Assembly (NCBI GenBank): GCA_035292685.1
Contig: DATDPP010000093.1
Coordinates: 1-24,131 of the forward strand
Origin: JALYNX01 sp035292685
GTDB lineage: Bacteria > Actinomycetota > Acidimicrobiia > Spongiisociales > ZC4RG35
Length of the DNA: 24,131 bases
Direction: 5' to 3'
Position 1 is the stretch's first letter, and each line of letters starts with the position of its first letter. The notes under the pieces are model-generated. The model had not been told where the DNA came from and made no database searches. It saw nothing but the letters and a program-made list of their open reading frames with translations. A program made the position numbers and the translations under genes. Shown here piece by piece: positions 1-6,456 of this stretch.

Positions 1-1
1 G

Positions 2-292
2 ACTGCAAGCCGTCAAACCCCGGAGGGTTTCGAGCGCTATCGAATATCGCTTCCGGCAGTGGTGGCGGTCAGGGAAGGCATCAACCTTCCCCGTTATCCG
101 ACTTTGCCCGGCCGTCTTCGCTCCCGAAAGGCAGAAGTGACCCGATATACCCCGGTGCGACAGACGGGCGGCCTGGTGACCACGTTGCTGGTCAGCCCAC
201 CGGACCAAAAGAGCCAGACGACTCTCCTCGGAAGCGGCGCCCAATCGGCACCGAAAGTGGTGGATCTGCTCGAGGAGCTGCAACTGCTGTGA
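2..292 (+). CDS. etfB: Electron-transfer flavoprotein beta subunit, C-terminal part (5' truncated by window edge)
   Basis: The reading frame is open from base 2 to the TGA at 290-292, so only the last ~96 residues are present and the start lies outside the window. The translation contains the conserved EtfB stretch LPAVVAVREG followed by NLPRYPTLPGRLRSRKAEV, which matches the 'LP-A-V ... NxPRYPSLPG-xxAKKK' region near the end of EtfB proteins. EtfB binds AMP and, with EtfA, forms a soluble heterodimer that moves electrons from FAD-dependent dehydrogenases (for example acyl-CoA, sarcosine or dimethylglycine dehydrogenases) to ETF:quinone oxidoreductase. The stop overlaps the GTG start of etfA (GTGA), the usual translationally coupled etfBA arrangement. 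Which dehydrogenase it serves is not visible; the neighbouring methylamine-type genes make an amine dehydrogenase possible (inference). Confidence 0.9.
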   Translation, partial: TASRQTPEGFERYRISLPAVVAVREGINLPRYPTLPGRLRSRKAEVTRYTPVRQTGGLVTTLLVSPPDQKSQTTLLGSGAQSAPKVVDLLEELQLL

Positions 293-1206
293 GCGTCCTG
301 GTCTTGGTGGAGCAGGAGCATGGCCTGCCCCTCGAAACCTCATTGCATGCGGTCGCTTTGGCGGCGTCATTGGGCGAGGAGATTCGTGTCGTGGGCTTCG
401 GGATTGTGGGGTCGTTTGGGGGCACGGTTATCCAGCATGAGCTCCTGTCTGACTATGCCCCAGAGGCCTGGGCCGAGTCGCTCCATCAGCTCATAGGGGT
501 GGTAGGCGCGGACGTCGTGGTGGCGCCCGGCACGGAACGAGGGAATGAGGTGATGGCCCACTTGGCGGCGATGGAAGACCTTCCCCTGGCAACCAACGCC
601 ACCGAAGTCGACACCTCCGGTCCGGTCTGGGAGCTGACCAGGGTGCGATGGGGAGGGAGCCTCCTGGAGAGGGCCCGGCTCGATGCTCGGGTGAAGCTGC
701 TGACGGTGGCGCCCCACTCATGGCCGCCACACGACCTCCCCTCCGGTGAATCGGATGTCTTTGTCCCTGTGCTCGACGAAAGCCACGTGAGGACGAGAGT
801 GCTCGAGAGGACCAATCCGGTCGAAGGCATCACCCTCACCAGTGCCAAGGTCATCGTCAGTGGAGGCCGCGGTGTCGGGTCTGCGGAGGGTTTTGCCCTA
901 CTCGAGAAGCTTGCGGAGATCCTGGGAGGGGCGGTGGGATGCTCCCGAGTGGTGACCAACAACGGCTGGCGGCCACATTCGGACCAGGTCGGCCAGACCG
1001 GGACGAGAGTGGCCCCCGACCTCTACATCGCCTGTGGCATCAGCGGAGCGATCCAGCATTGGGTGGGGATGATGGCTGCCAAGAACATACTGGCGGTCAA
1101 CCTGGACCCCGAGGCGCCAATGATGACCAAAGCCGACTACGCGGTCATCGGCGACCTGCATGAGGTGCTGTCGGCTGTGATCGAGGAGATCGAGTCCCGC
1201 CGGTGA
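289..1206 (+). CDS. etfA: Electron-transfer flavoprotein alpha subunit
   Basis: A 305-residue protein of normal EtfA length. The N-terminal half is an ETF alpha/beta-fold domain. The C-terminal FAD domain carries the diagnostic motifs VSGGRGVGS (about residue 190), SDQVGQTG, ACGISGAIQH and NLDPEAPMM...ADY, the signature of the EtfA FAD-binding domain. It holds the redox-active FAD of the heterodimer. The GTG start at 289 overlaps the etfB stop, which fixes the start by coupling. The 3' end overlaps the 3' end of the opposing iclR gene by 62 bases, so the two transcripts are antisense at their tails. With the demethylation operon 0.8 kb away, ETF could accept electrons from a dimethylglycine/sarcosine-type dehydrogenase; that is inference from position only. 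Confidence 0.95.
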   Translation: MSVLVLVEQEHGLPLETSLHAVALAASLGEEIRVVGFGIVGSFGGTVIQHELLSDYAPEAWAESLHQLIGVVGADVVVAPGTERGNEVMAHLAAMEDLPLATNATEVDTSGPVWELTRVRWGGSLLERARLDARVKLLTVAPHSWPPHDLPSGESDVFVPVLDESHVRTRVLERTNPVEGITLTSAKVIVSGGRGVGSAEGFALLEKLAEILGGAVGCSRVVTNNGWRPHSDQVGQTGTRVAPDLYIACGISGAIQHWVGMMAAKNILAVNLDPEAPMMTKADYAVIGDLHEVLSAVIEEIESRR

Positions 1207-1987
1207 CACCGGCCCGCCCTTGGAGCTGGTGCGAGATCCGCTCCGCCACGGCCAACACCTTGCGCACCATGGCTTCTTCACCACCCTTGGGCGGGAAGCG
1301 ATAGGCAGGCCCGTGAACATGCACCGCCGCCACCACCGCACCCGATGCGTCCGTCACCGGCGCTGCCACCGAGTTGATCCCCTCGGCGAACTCTTCATGG
1401 GTCCAGGCATAGCCATTCAGCCGGACCTCGCCCAGCCGTCTCTTCAGGTGGGCGGGGTCAACCATTGTGTGGGCTGTGAATCGCTCTAACGACCGGGCCA
1501 GGTACGCCTGCTGGGCCGGTGCCGGCCAATGTGCGAGGAATACCAGACCCGACGAGACGGCATGTGGTGGTATCCGCTCCCCGGTCCAATCGCGAACCTG
1601 CACCGGGTTGGGTGACTCCACCTGGTCCAGGTAGTGCACATCGAAGCCATCGGCCACTGAGAGGCCAGTCGCCTCACCGGTGTCACTCATCAAACCAACC
1701 AGATGCTGACGGGCGATTCGCACCAGGTTGCGGGCTGCCGACAGGCCAACTGCCAGATCAGCGATCCCACTGCCAAGCCGATACTCCCCGCCCGGTGTTG
1801 GCTGCTCCACGACCTCCTGAGCCGTCAGGGTCGTCAGCATTCGGGCGACTGTGCTTTTGGGGAGGCCCACTCGCTCGGCCAATTCGGTGACCCCGGCCGG
1901 CGAGAGCGTCAGAGCCCGCAGGACCAGAAAGGCGCGCTCGACGGATTGGATCAATGGACCTGTCTCCCAGGTTGGACTAGATTCCAT
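1145..1987 (-). CDS. IclR-family transcriptional regulator
   Basis: A 280-residue protein with the typical IclR layout. An N-terminal winged helix-turn-helix (about residues 12-75; VQ/IQSVERAFLVLRAL ... VTELAERVGLPKSTVARML) is followed by a C-terminal effector-binding domain (about 90-255; ...AHWPAP...LNGYAWTHEEFAEGINSVAAPV...GAVVAAVHVHGPAYR), with the family-typical 'EEFAEGINSVAAPV' segment. IclR proteins bind palindromic operators as dimers or tetramers and respond to small carboxylate or aromatic ligands. The gene is divergent from the corrinoid/methyltransferase operon with only 38 bases between start codons, so it is very likely the local regulator of that operon and of itself. The ATG at 1985-1987 is taken because the IclR domain begins shortly after it. 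No clear Shine-Dalgarno precedes it. The ligand is unknown; a methylated amine or its demethylation product is a guess. Confidence 0.93.
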   Translation of the reverse strand: MESSPTWETGPLIQSVERAFLVLRALTLSPAGVTELAERVGLPKSTVARMLTTLTAQEVVEQPTPGGEYRLGSGIADLAVGLSAARNLVRIARQHLVGLMSDTGEATGLSVADGFDVHYLDQVESPNPVQVRDWTGERIPPHAVSSGLVFLAHWPAPAQQAYLARSLERFTAHTMVDPAHLKRRLGEVRLNGYAWTHEEFAEGINSVAAPVTDASGAVVAAVHVHGPAYRFPPKGGEEAMVRKVLAVAERISHQLQGRAGVTGGTRSPRSQPTAPHAGRR

Positions 1988-1996
1988 GATACAGCA

Positions 1997-2017
1997 CAGT
2001 TCCGTATGATGGAACGG
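1997..2017. promoter_or_regulatory. Candidate IclR operator: 21-bp imperfect palindrome between iclR and the corrinoid operon
   Basis: Arms CAGTTCCGT and ATGGAACGG flank a 3-base centre; the arms match at 7 of 9 positions, with perfect cores GTTCC (1999-2003) and GGAAC (2011-2015). It sits in the only 38-base gap between the divergent start codons and overlaps the -10-like TATGAT at 2005-2010. A dimeric regulator bound here would block the operon promoter. Assignment to the adjacent IclR protein is inferred from position and symmetry. Confidence 0.55.
2005..2010 (+). promoter_or_regulatory. Putative -10 box (TATGAT) of the corrinoid methyltransferase operon
   Basis: TATGAT is a near-consensus -10 hexamer and lies 15 bases before the ATG at 2026, leaving a short leader with a weak GGATGAG Shine-Dalgarno-like sequence at 2016-2022. 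No convincing -35 box is visible, which would fit a regulated promoter. It lies inside the candidate operator. Confidence 0.4.
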
Positions 2018-2025
2018 ATGAGAAT

Positions 2026-2727
2026 ATGACCAGCGAAGCCCCTCTCGATCTCCAGACTCTCTCCGATGAGGATCTCCGCACGCAGATGCACGACGATCTC
2101 TACGACGGACTCGCCGAAGAATTGGTGGAGGGGACCAATATCCTGCTGCAACGAGGCTGGGGCCCCGAACAGGTGCTCAATCAAGCCCTGGTCGAGGGGA
2201 TGCGAATCGTCGGCATCGACTTCCGGGACGGGATCCTCTTCGTCCCTGAGGTGCTGCTCGCCGCCAACGCCATGAAAGCGGCGATGGGGGTGCTGCGCCC
2301 GCTCCTCGCGGAGACCGGTGCCCAGCCAATCGGCCGGGTGGTGATCGGCACGGTCAAAGGCGATATCCACGACATCGGGAAGAACCTGGTGGCGATGATG
2401 CTGGAGGGAGTCGGGTTCGAGGTCTTCGACCTCGGGATCAACAACTCGGTTGAGAAGTACCTGGCTGCGATCGAGGAGCACCAACCGGACATCCTGGGGA
2501 TGTCGGCTCTTCTCACCACCACTATGCCCTACATGAAAGTCGTGATTGACACCCTCGAGGAAAAGGGAATCCGCGGCAAGCTCATCGTCCTGGTGGGGGG
2601 AGCGCCGCTGAACGAGGAGTTCGGAAAGGCAATAGGGGCCGACGCCTACTGTCGCGACGCCGCGGTCGCCGCCGAGACCGCCGAGTCGATGGTCCTCGCC
2701 CGTCGTCTCACCTCAGGAGAGGATTGA
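2026..2727 (+). CDS. Corrinoid (B12-binding) methyl-carrier protein, MtqC/MttC/MtgC type
   Basis: A 233-residue protein with the two-domain layout of methyltransferase corrinoid proteins. A four-helix 'cap' (about residues 15-95, including GMRIVGIDFRDGILFVPEVLLAANAM) is followed by a Rossmann B12-binding domain (about 100-225). The B12 signature is GDIHDIGKNL with Asp113, His115 and Gly118; His115 is expected to be the lower cobalt ligand. Later B12-domain motifs MSALLTTTMP and VGGAPLNEEFG are present. The protein shuttles a methyl group as methyl-Co(III) between the MttB-like enzyme (6453-7979) and the methyl-THF methyltransferase (3669-4553). It is the first gene of the operon, consistent with the gene order of other corrinoid systems, where the carrier is needed in large amounts. 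The substrate cannot be told from this protein alone. Confidence 0.93.
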   Translation: MTSEAPLDLQTLSDEDLRTQMHDDLYDGLAEELVEGTNILLQRGWGPEQVLNQALVEGMRIVGIDFRDGILFVPEVLLAANAMKAAMGVLRPLLAETGAQPIGRVVIGTVKGDIHDIGKNLVAMMLEGVGFEVFDLGINNSVEKYLAAIEEHQPDILGMSALLTTTMPYMKVVIDTLEEKGIRGKLIVLVGGAPLNEEFGKAIGADAYCRDAAVAAETAESMVLARRLTSGED

Positions 2728-3362
2728 TGATCCTGGTCGAAGACGAGGTGCTGTCGCCATCCGCCCCCGGCCGGATGTTGGTCATCGCCTGTGGGGCGAT
2801 CGCCAGGGAACTGCTCGAAGTCATACGCCTCAACCATCTTTCGCACATCACCGTCGAGTGTCTCCCCGGGAAACTGCACAACACTCCTCAGGACATAGCC
2901 CCCCGCGTCGAAGCCAGGTTGACGGCCGCCGCCGGTCGGTACGACCAGGTGTTCGTGGCCTATGCCGACTGCGGGACGGGAGGAATGCTCGACCGCGTGC
3001 TCGAACGTCACGGAGTCGAGCGAATCCCCGGTGCTCATTGCTACGAGTTCTTTCTCGGTGGCGCCGAGTTCTCACGAATCCACGAAGAAGAGCCCGGCAC
3101 CTTCTACCTGACCGACTTCTTGTGCCGCCATTTCGAGCGCTTTGTGATCCAGGGCCTCAAACTCGACAAGTTCCCACAGTTGACGCCGCAGTACTTCGGG
3201 AACTACCGCCGGCTGGTCTACCTGGCTCAGACCGAGTCTCGAGAGCTTGTCGACCTTGGCCGCAGGGCGGCCGACTACCTGGGCCTCGACTATCAGGTGC
3301 GACGCACCGGGTATGGCGATCTAGAGAGCACGCTGCTCCACTTCGCAGGAACGGCCGTCTGA
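2727..3362 (+). CDS. DUF1638-family protein of the corrinoid operon
   Basis: A 211-residue protein I recognise as DUF1638, which has no firmly established function that I know of. Its conserved features are rich in possible metal or thiolate ligands: ACGA (Cys22), ECLPGKLHN (Cys45, His51), YADCGTGG (Cys82) and GAHCYEFF (His104, Cys105, Glu107). There is no signal peptide or membrane segment, so it should be cytosolic. I place the start at the ATG at 2727, which shares one base with the upstream TGA (TGATG) and has GGAG at 2716-2719 seven bases upstream; a TTG at 2724 would add one residue. It lies between the corrinoid protein and the methyltransferases in a tightly overlapping operon, so a role in corrinoid handling, cofactor loading or redox protection is plausible but inferred. 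Confidence 0.88.
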   Translation: MILVEDEVLSPSAPGRMLVIACGAIARELLEVIRLNHLSHITVECLPGKLHNTPQDIAPRVEARLTAAAGRYDQVFVAYADCGTGGMLDRVLERHGVERIPGAHCYEFFLGGAEFSRIHEEEPGTFYLTDFLCRHFERFVIQGLKLDKFPQLTPQYFGNYRRLVYLAQTESRELVDLGRRAADYLGLDYQVRRTGYGDLESTLLHFAGTAV

Positions 3363-3363
3363 G

Positions 3364-3669
3364 ATGGCCGAACTGACCGTCATTGCGTGGCGGGACCTTC
3401 CGGCGCAGGTGGTTGCGAAGGCCGGTCGGGTCACGGCGAAGGCGGTTCTCTCGGATCGATTCCAGGAGGCAATCGACATGGCAGCCACCCGGGCCGGTCT
3501 GACTGGAACCGATGAGTATCTGGCCGAATGGCGGCGCACCACCCGCCCATGCGGCGACGACCTGGAAGCCGAAGCCCGAGCAGAAGCGGATCGGCTCGAA
3601 TCGATGTTTCCCCCTGAGGTGCTCGACCGGATAGTGCGGGCCGGCGGCCTTGCCGAGGAGAACGGCTGA
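3364..3669 (+). CDS. Small 'virulence factor' family protein (PF13769-like) of the corrinoid operon
   Basis: A 101-residue protein starting one base after the DUF1638 stop. The N-terminal stretch LTVIAWRDLPAQVVAKAGRVTAKAVLSDRFQEAIDMAATRAG followed by YLAEWRR matches my memory of the Pfam family named 'Virulence factor' (PF13769), a name that says little about function. The C-terminal third is acidic and helical (AEARAEADRLESMFPPEVLDRIV). There is no signal peptide, membrane segment or catalytic motif. In other genomes I associate this family with the same methyl-THF methyltransferase/DUF1638 neighbourhood. That would make it a conserved accessory or subunit of the demethylation system, for instance a small partner of the methyltransferase, rather than a virulence protein. 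Function is unknown; the family assignment is from memory. Confidence 0.75.
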   Translation: MAELTVIAWRDLPAQVVAKAGRVTAKAVLSDRFQEAIDMAATRAGLTGTDEYLAEWRRTTRPCGDDLEAEARAEADRLESMFPPEVLDRIVRAGGLAEENG

Positions 3670-4553
3670 TGAGCCGGACCGTGGTCAGTTCCGCCACGAG
3701 GGAAGTGGTGATTGGGTTCGACCAACCCTTTGTCATCATCGGTGAGCGAATCAACCCCACCGGGCGCAAGAAGCTGGCCGACGAGATGAAAGCCGGGGAC
3801 TTCTCCAGTGTCACCGCCGACACCATTGCCCAGGTCGACGCAGGTGCCCACATGCTCGACGTGAATGCCGGAATTCCGCTGGCCGACGAGCCCGCAATCC
3901 TGGCCCACACCGTCCAGCTTGTGCAGAGCTTGACCGACCTTCCCCTGTCGATCGACTCTTCGATCGTGGCGGCCCTGGAAAGGGGGTTGTCGGTCTACCA
4001 AGGAAAGGCCCTCGTCAATTCGGTGACTGGTGAGGACGAACGATTGGATACGGTCCTGCCGTTGGTGGCGAAGCACGGTGCGGCGGTTGTGGCCATCACC
4101 AACGACGAGACCGGGATCTCCGAGGATCCCGACGTCCGATTCGAGGTGGCTCGCAAGATCGTCAACCGGGCCGCCGACCACGGCATCGCCAAAGAGGACA
4201 TCCTCGTCGACCCCCTGGTCATGCCGATAGGGGCGATGGGGACCGCCGGTCGTCAGATCTTCCATCTGGTTCGCCGGTTGCGCGAGGAATTGGGAGTCAA
4301 CACGACGTGCGGTGCCTCAAACATCAGTTTTGGACTCCCCAATCGTCAGGGTCTGAACGAGGCGTTCCTGGCGATGGCCATCGCGGCGGGGATGACATCA
4401 GCGATAACCAATCCTCATCATGTGAGGCAATCCGTGATGGCGGCCGACGTCTTGATGGGCCACGACCAGGACTGTGGCCGCTGGATACGCAGCTTCCGCC
4501 AGCCTGCCGCATCGGGTGCTGAAGGGCGCCGGAGCCGCCGCCGCCGTGCCTGA
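3669..4553 (+). CDS. Methyltetrahydrofolate:corrinoid methyltransferase (MtqA/MtgA-type, pterin-binding domain)
   Basis: A 294-residue, TIM-barrel pterin-binding protein. Diagnostic segments are FVIIGERINPTGRKKLADEM near the N-terminus, AQVDAGAHMLDVNAGIPLADE, LPLSIDSS (Asp and Ser of the pterin pocket), GKALVNSVTGEDE, and TTCGASNISFGLPNRQGLNEAFL. These match methyl-THF:corrinoid methyltransferases and the pterin domain of MetH. In this operon it most likely moves the methyl group from the methylated corrinoid protein to tetrahydrofolate, as MtqA does in non-pyrrolysine MttB systems. Its ATG shares one base with the stop of the upstream gene. The last 12 residues are very basic (GRRSRRRRA), an odd tail encoded in the overlap with the next gene. 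Residues up to about 280 look like the normal family end, so I do not think it is frameshifted. Confidence 0.92.
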   Translation: MSRTVVSSATREVVIGFDQPFVIIGERINPTGRKKLADEMKAGDFSSVTADTIAQVDAGAHMLDVNAGIPLADEPAILAHTVQLVQSLTDLPLSIDSSIVAALERGLSVYQGKALVNSVTGEDERLDTVLPLVAKHGAAVVAITNDETGISEDPDVRFEVARKIVNRAADHGIAKEDILVDPLVMPIGAMGTAGRQIFHLVRRLREELGVNTTCGASNISFGLPNRQGLNEAFLAMAIAAGMTSAITNPHHVRQSVMAADVLMGHDQDCGRWIRSFRQPAASGAEGRRSRRRRA

Positions 4554-6456
4554 ATCACTGGTGGTCTTCACACCATCGGGCCTGAGGGGGCACTTCGAGA
4601 CCGGGACCTCCGTATTGGACGCGGCACGCGCTCTTGGAGTCGATCTCGACTCGGTCTGTGGTGGCAGGGGGATCTGTGGCCGCTGCCAGATCGAGGTCGC
4701 CACGGGGAAGCACGCCAAGCATGGGATCACCTCCCTCGCCGACCACCTCAGCCCCTGGTCGACCACCGAGCAGGAATACGCAGACCGGAGGCCGATGAAG
4801 CCAAGCCGGCGTCTCGGATGCTCGGCTCTGATCTCGGGCGATCTGGTGATCGATGTCCCGGCCGACAGCCAGATACACCGCCAAGTGGTGCGCAAGGAGG
4901 CTGAGGCCCGGATCATCGAAATCGACCCCGTGGTGCGGCTCCACTATGTCGAAGTGGAAGAGCCGGGCCTCGGTGACGCCCGCAGCGATCTGCAACGGCT
5001 TCTGGAAGCACTCGAGAAGGAATGGGATCTCAGTGGCCTCGAGTGTGAGCACTCGGTGTTGGTGGGGTTACAGCGGACACTGCGTGACGGGAAGTGGGCG
5101 GTCACCGTCGCAGTCCACGATGGCGAGACCATCACCGCGGCCTGGCCCGGCTTCCACGACCGGGCGTTCGGCATTGCCCTCGACATTGGCTCCACCACCG
5201 TTGCCGGCCACCTCTGCGATCTGCACACAGGGGAAGTGCTCGCCAGCGCCGGGGTGATGAACCCCCAGATCCGGTTCGGTGAGGACCTGATGAGCCGGGT
5301 GTCCTACCTGATGCTCAACCCGAGCGGTGCCGAAGAGATGACACGAGCGGTGCGCGACTGTGTCGACGACCTCATTGGGGAGCTCGCCCAGCGGGCCGAT
5401 GTGGGTCGTGCTGAGGTTCTCGAGCTCACCTTCGTGGGCAACCCGATCATGCACCATCTCTTTCTGGGTCTCGACCCCAGTGAGCTGGGGACGGCTCCGT
5501 TTGCCCTGGCCACGGATCGTGCGGTCCGGATGAAAGCCTCCGAGCTCGATCTGATCGTCAATCCCGGGGCCCGCGGGTACATGCTCCCTTGCATCGCCGG
5601 GCACGTTGGCGCCGACACGGCCGGCGTGATCCTGGCCGAGGCACCCCATCAGGCCGACCCGCTCACACTGATCGCCGATATCGGCACCAACGCCGAAATC
5701 GTCCTCGGGAATCGGGAGCGGTTGCTGGCGGCCTCGTCGCCCACCGGCCCGGCATTCGAAGGCGCTCAGGTTTCGGCAGGACAGCGGGCCGCACCCGGTG
5801 CCATAGAACGGGTACGGATCGACCCCGAGACATTGGAGCCCCGGTTCAAGGTGATTGGATGCGACCCCTGGTCGGATGAGCCCGGATTCGAAGGCACCCG
5901 GGCCACCGGCATCTGCGGGTCGGGAATCATCGAAGCCATCGTCGAAATGCGATGGGCGGGAATCGTCACCCAGGACGGGATCATCGATGGCTCACTTGCC
6001 GAGCGTTCCGAACGGATCGTGCCCGAGGGGCGCACCTTCTCCTACCGCCTCACCGAGGACCTCTCGGTCACACAGAACGACATCAGGGCGATCCAATTGG
6101 CCAAGGCAGCGCTTCACGCCGGAGTCCGCTTGTTGATGGATCACATGGGCATCGATCGGGTCGACCGAATCCGGCTGGCCGGGGCCTTCGGCAGCCAAAT
6201 CGACCCCGACCACGCTCTCGGGCTGGGGTTGGTCCCCGATTGTGCCGATGTCAGCGCCGCCGGCAACGCAGCAGGGACCGGAGCCCGCATCGCGCTCCTC
6301 AATCGGGCGTCACGGGCAGAGATCGAGGAAGTCGTTCGGCAGATCGAGAAGGTCGAGACAGCGATGGAGCCCCGCTTCCAAGAGCACTTTGTGGCTGCCG
6401 TGGGCATCCCATATGGTGCCGGAGAGAGCTCACGTCCGAGACGGAGGAAGAGATGA
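4546..6456 (+). CDS. Reductive activator of corrinoid proteins (RACo/RamQ-type ASKHA ATPase with 2Fe-2S ferredoxin domain)
   Basis: A 636-residue protein, normal for RACo. The N-terminal ferredoxin domain has cysteines 38, 44, 47 (CGGRGICGRC) and 92 (RRLGC), the plant-type 2Fe-2S pattern. A linker region (about 110-205) leads to the ASKHA domain: GIALDIGSTTVAGHL (phosphate-1), LIADIGTNAEIVLGN (phosphate-2), GICGSGIIEAIVEM and LAGAFGSQIDPDHALGLGLVPD. The enzyme uses ATP to drive reduction of inactive Co(II) cobalamin on the corrinoid protein back to Co(I), which matters especially where oxygen is present. I use the GTG at 4546, which overlaps the upstream stop by 8 bases and begins right before the ferredoxin fold. 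An upstream GTG at 4474 is in frame but would only add residues buried in the previous gene. The electron donor is not identified. Confidence 0.93.
   Translation: MPESLVVFTPSGLRGHFETGTSVLDAARALGVDLDSVCGGRGICGRCQIEVATGKHAKHGITSLADHLSPWSTTEQEYADRRPMKPSRRLGCSALISGDLVIDVPADSQIHRQVVRKEAEARIIEIDPVVRLHYVEVEEPGLGDARSDLQRLLEALEKEWDLSGLECEHSVLVGLQRTLRDGKWAVTVAVHDGETITAAWPGFHDRAFGIALDIGSTTVAGHLCDLHTGEVLASAGVMNPQIRFGEDLMSRVSYLMLNPSGAEEMTRAVRDCVDDLIGELAQRADVGRAEVLELTFVGNPIMHHLFLGLDPSELGTAPFALATDRAVRMKASELDLIVNPGARGYMLPCIAGHVGADTAGVILAEAPHQADPLTLIADIGTNAEIVLGNRERLLAASSPTGPAFEGAQVSAGQRAAPGAIERVRIDPETLEPRFKVIGCDPWSDEPGFEGTRATGICGSGIIEAIVEMRWAGIVTQDGIIDGSLAERSERIVPEGRTFSYRLTEDLSVTQNDIRAIQLAKAALHAGVRLLMDHMGIDRVDRIRLAGAFGSQIDPDHALGLGLVPDCADVSAAGNAAGTGARIALLNRASRAEIEEVVRQIEKVETAMEPRFQEHFVAAVGIPYGAGESSRPRRRKR

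Noticed and set aside
1988..2025. Cobalamin riboswitch ahead of the corrinoid operon.
   Set aside because: The whole intergenic gap is 38 bases, far too short for a B12 riboswitch.
4474..4545. Upstream GTG start for the RACo gene.
   Set aside because: It adds 24 residues inside the previous gene with no ribosome site; the ferredoxin domain starts right after the GTG at 4546.
4474..4553. A frameshift joining the methyl-THF methyltransferase and RACo genes.
   Set aside because: Both proteins have normal ends and normal lengths; an 8-base overlap explains the arrangement.
5952..6452. The MttB-like frame stays open about 500 bases upstream, giving a 675-residue protein.
   Set aside because: That part is arginine-rich shadow translation of the RACo gene; the ATG at 6453 with GGAGG and an ATGA overlap is the natural start.
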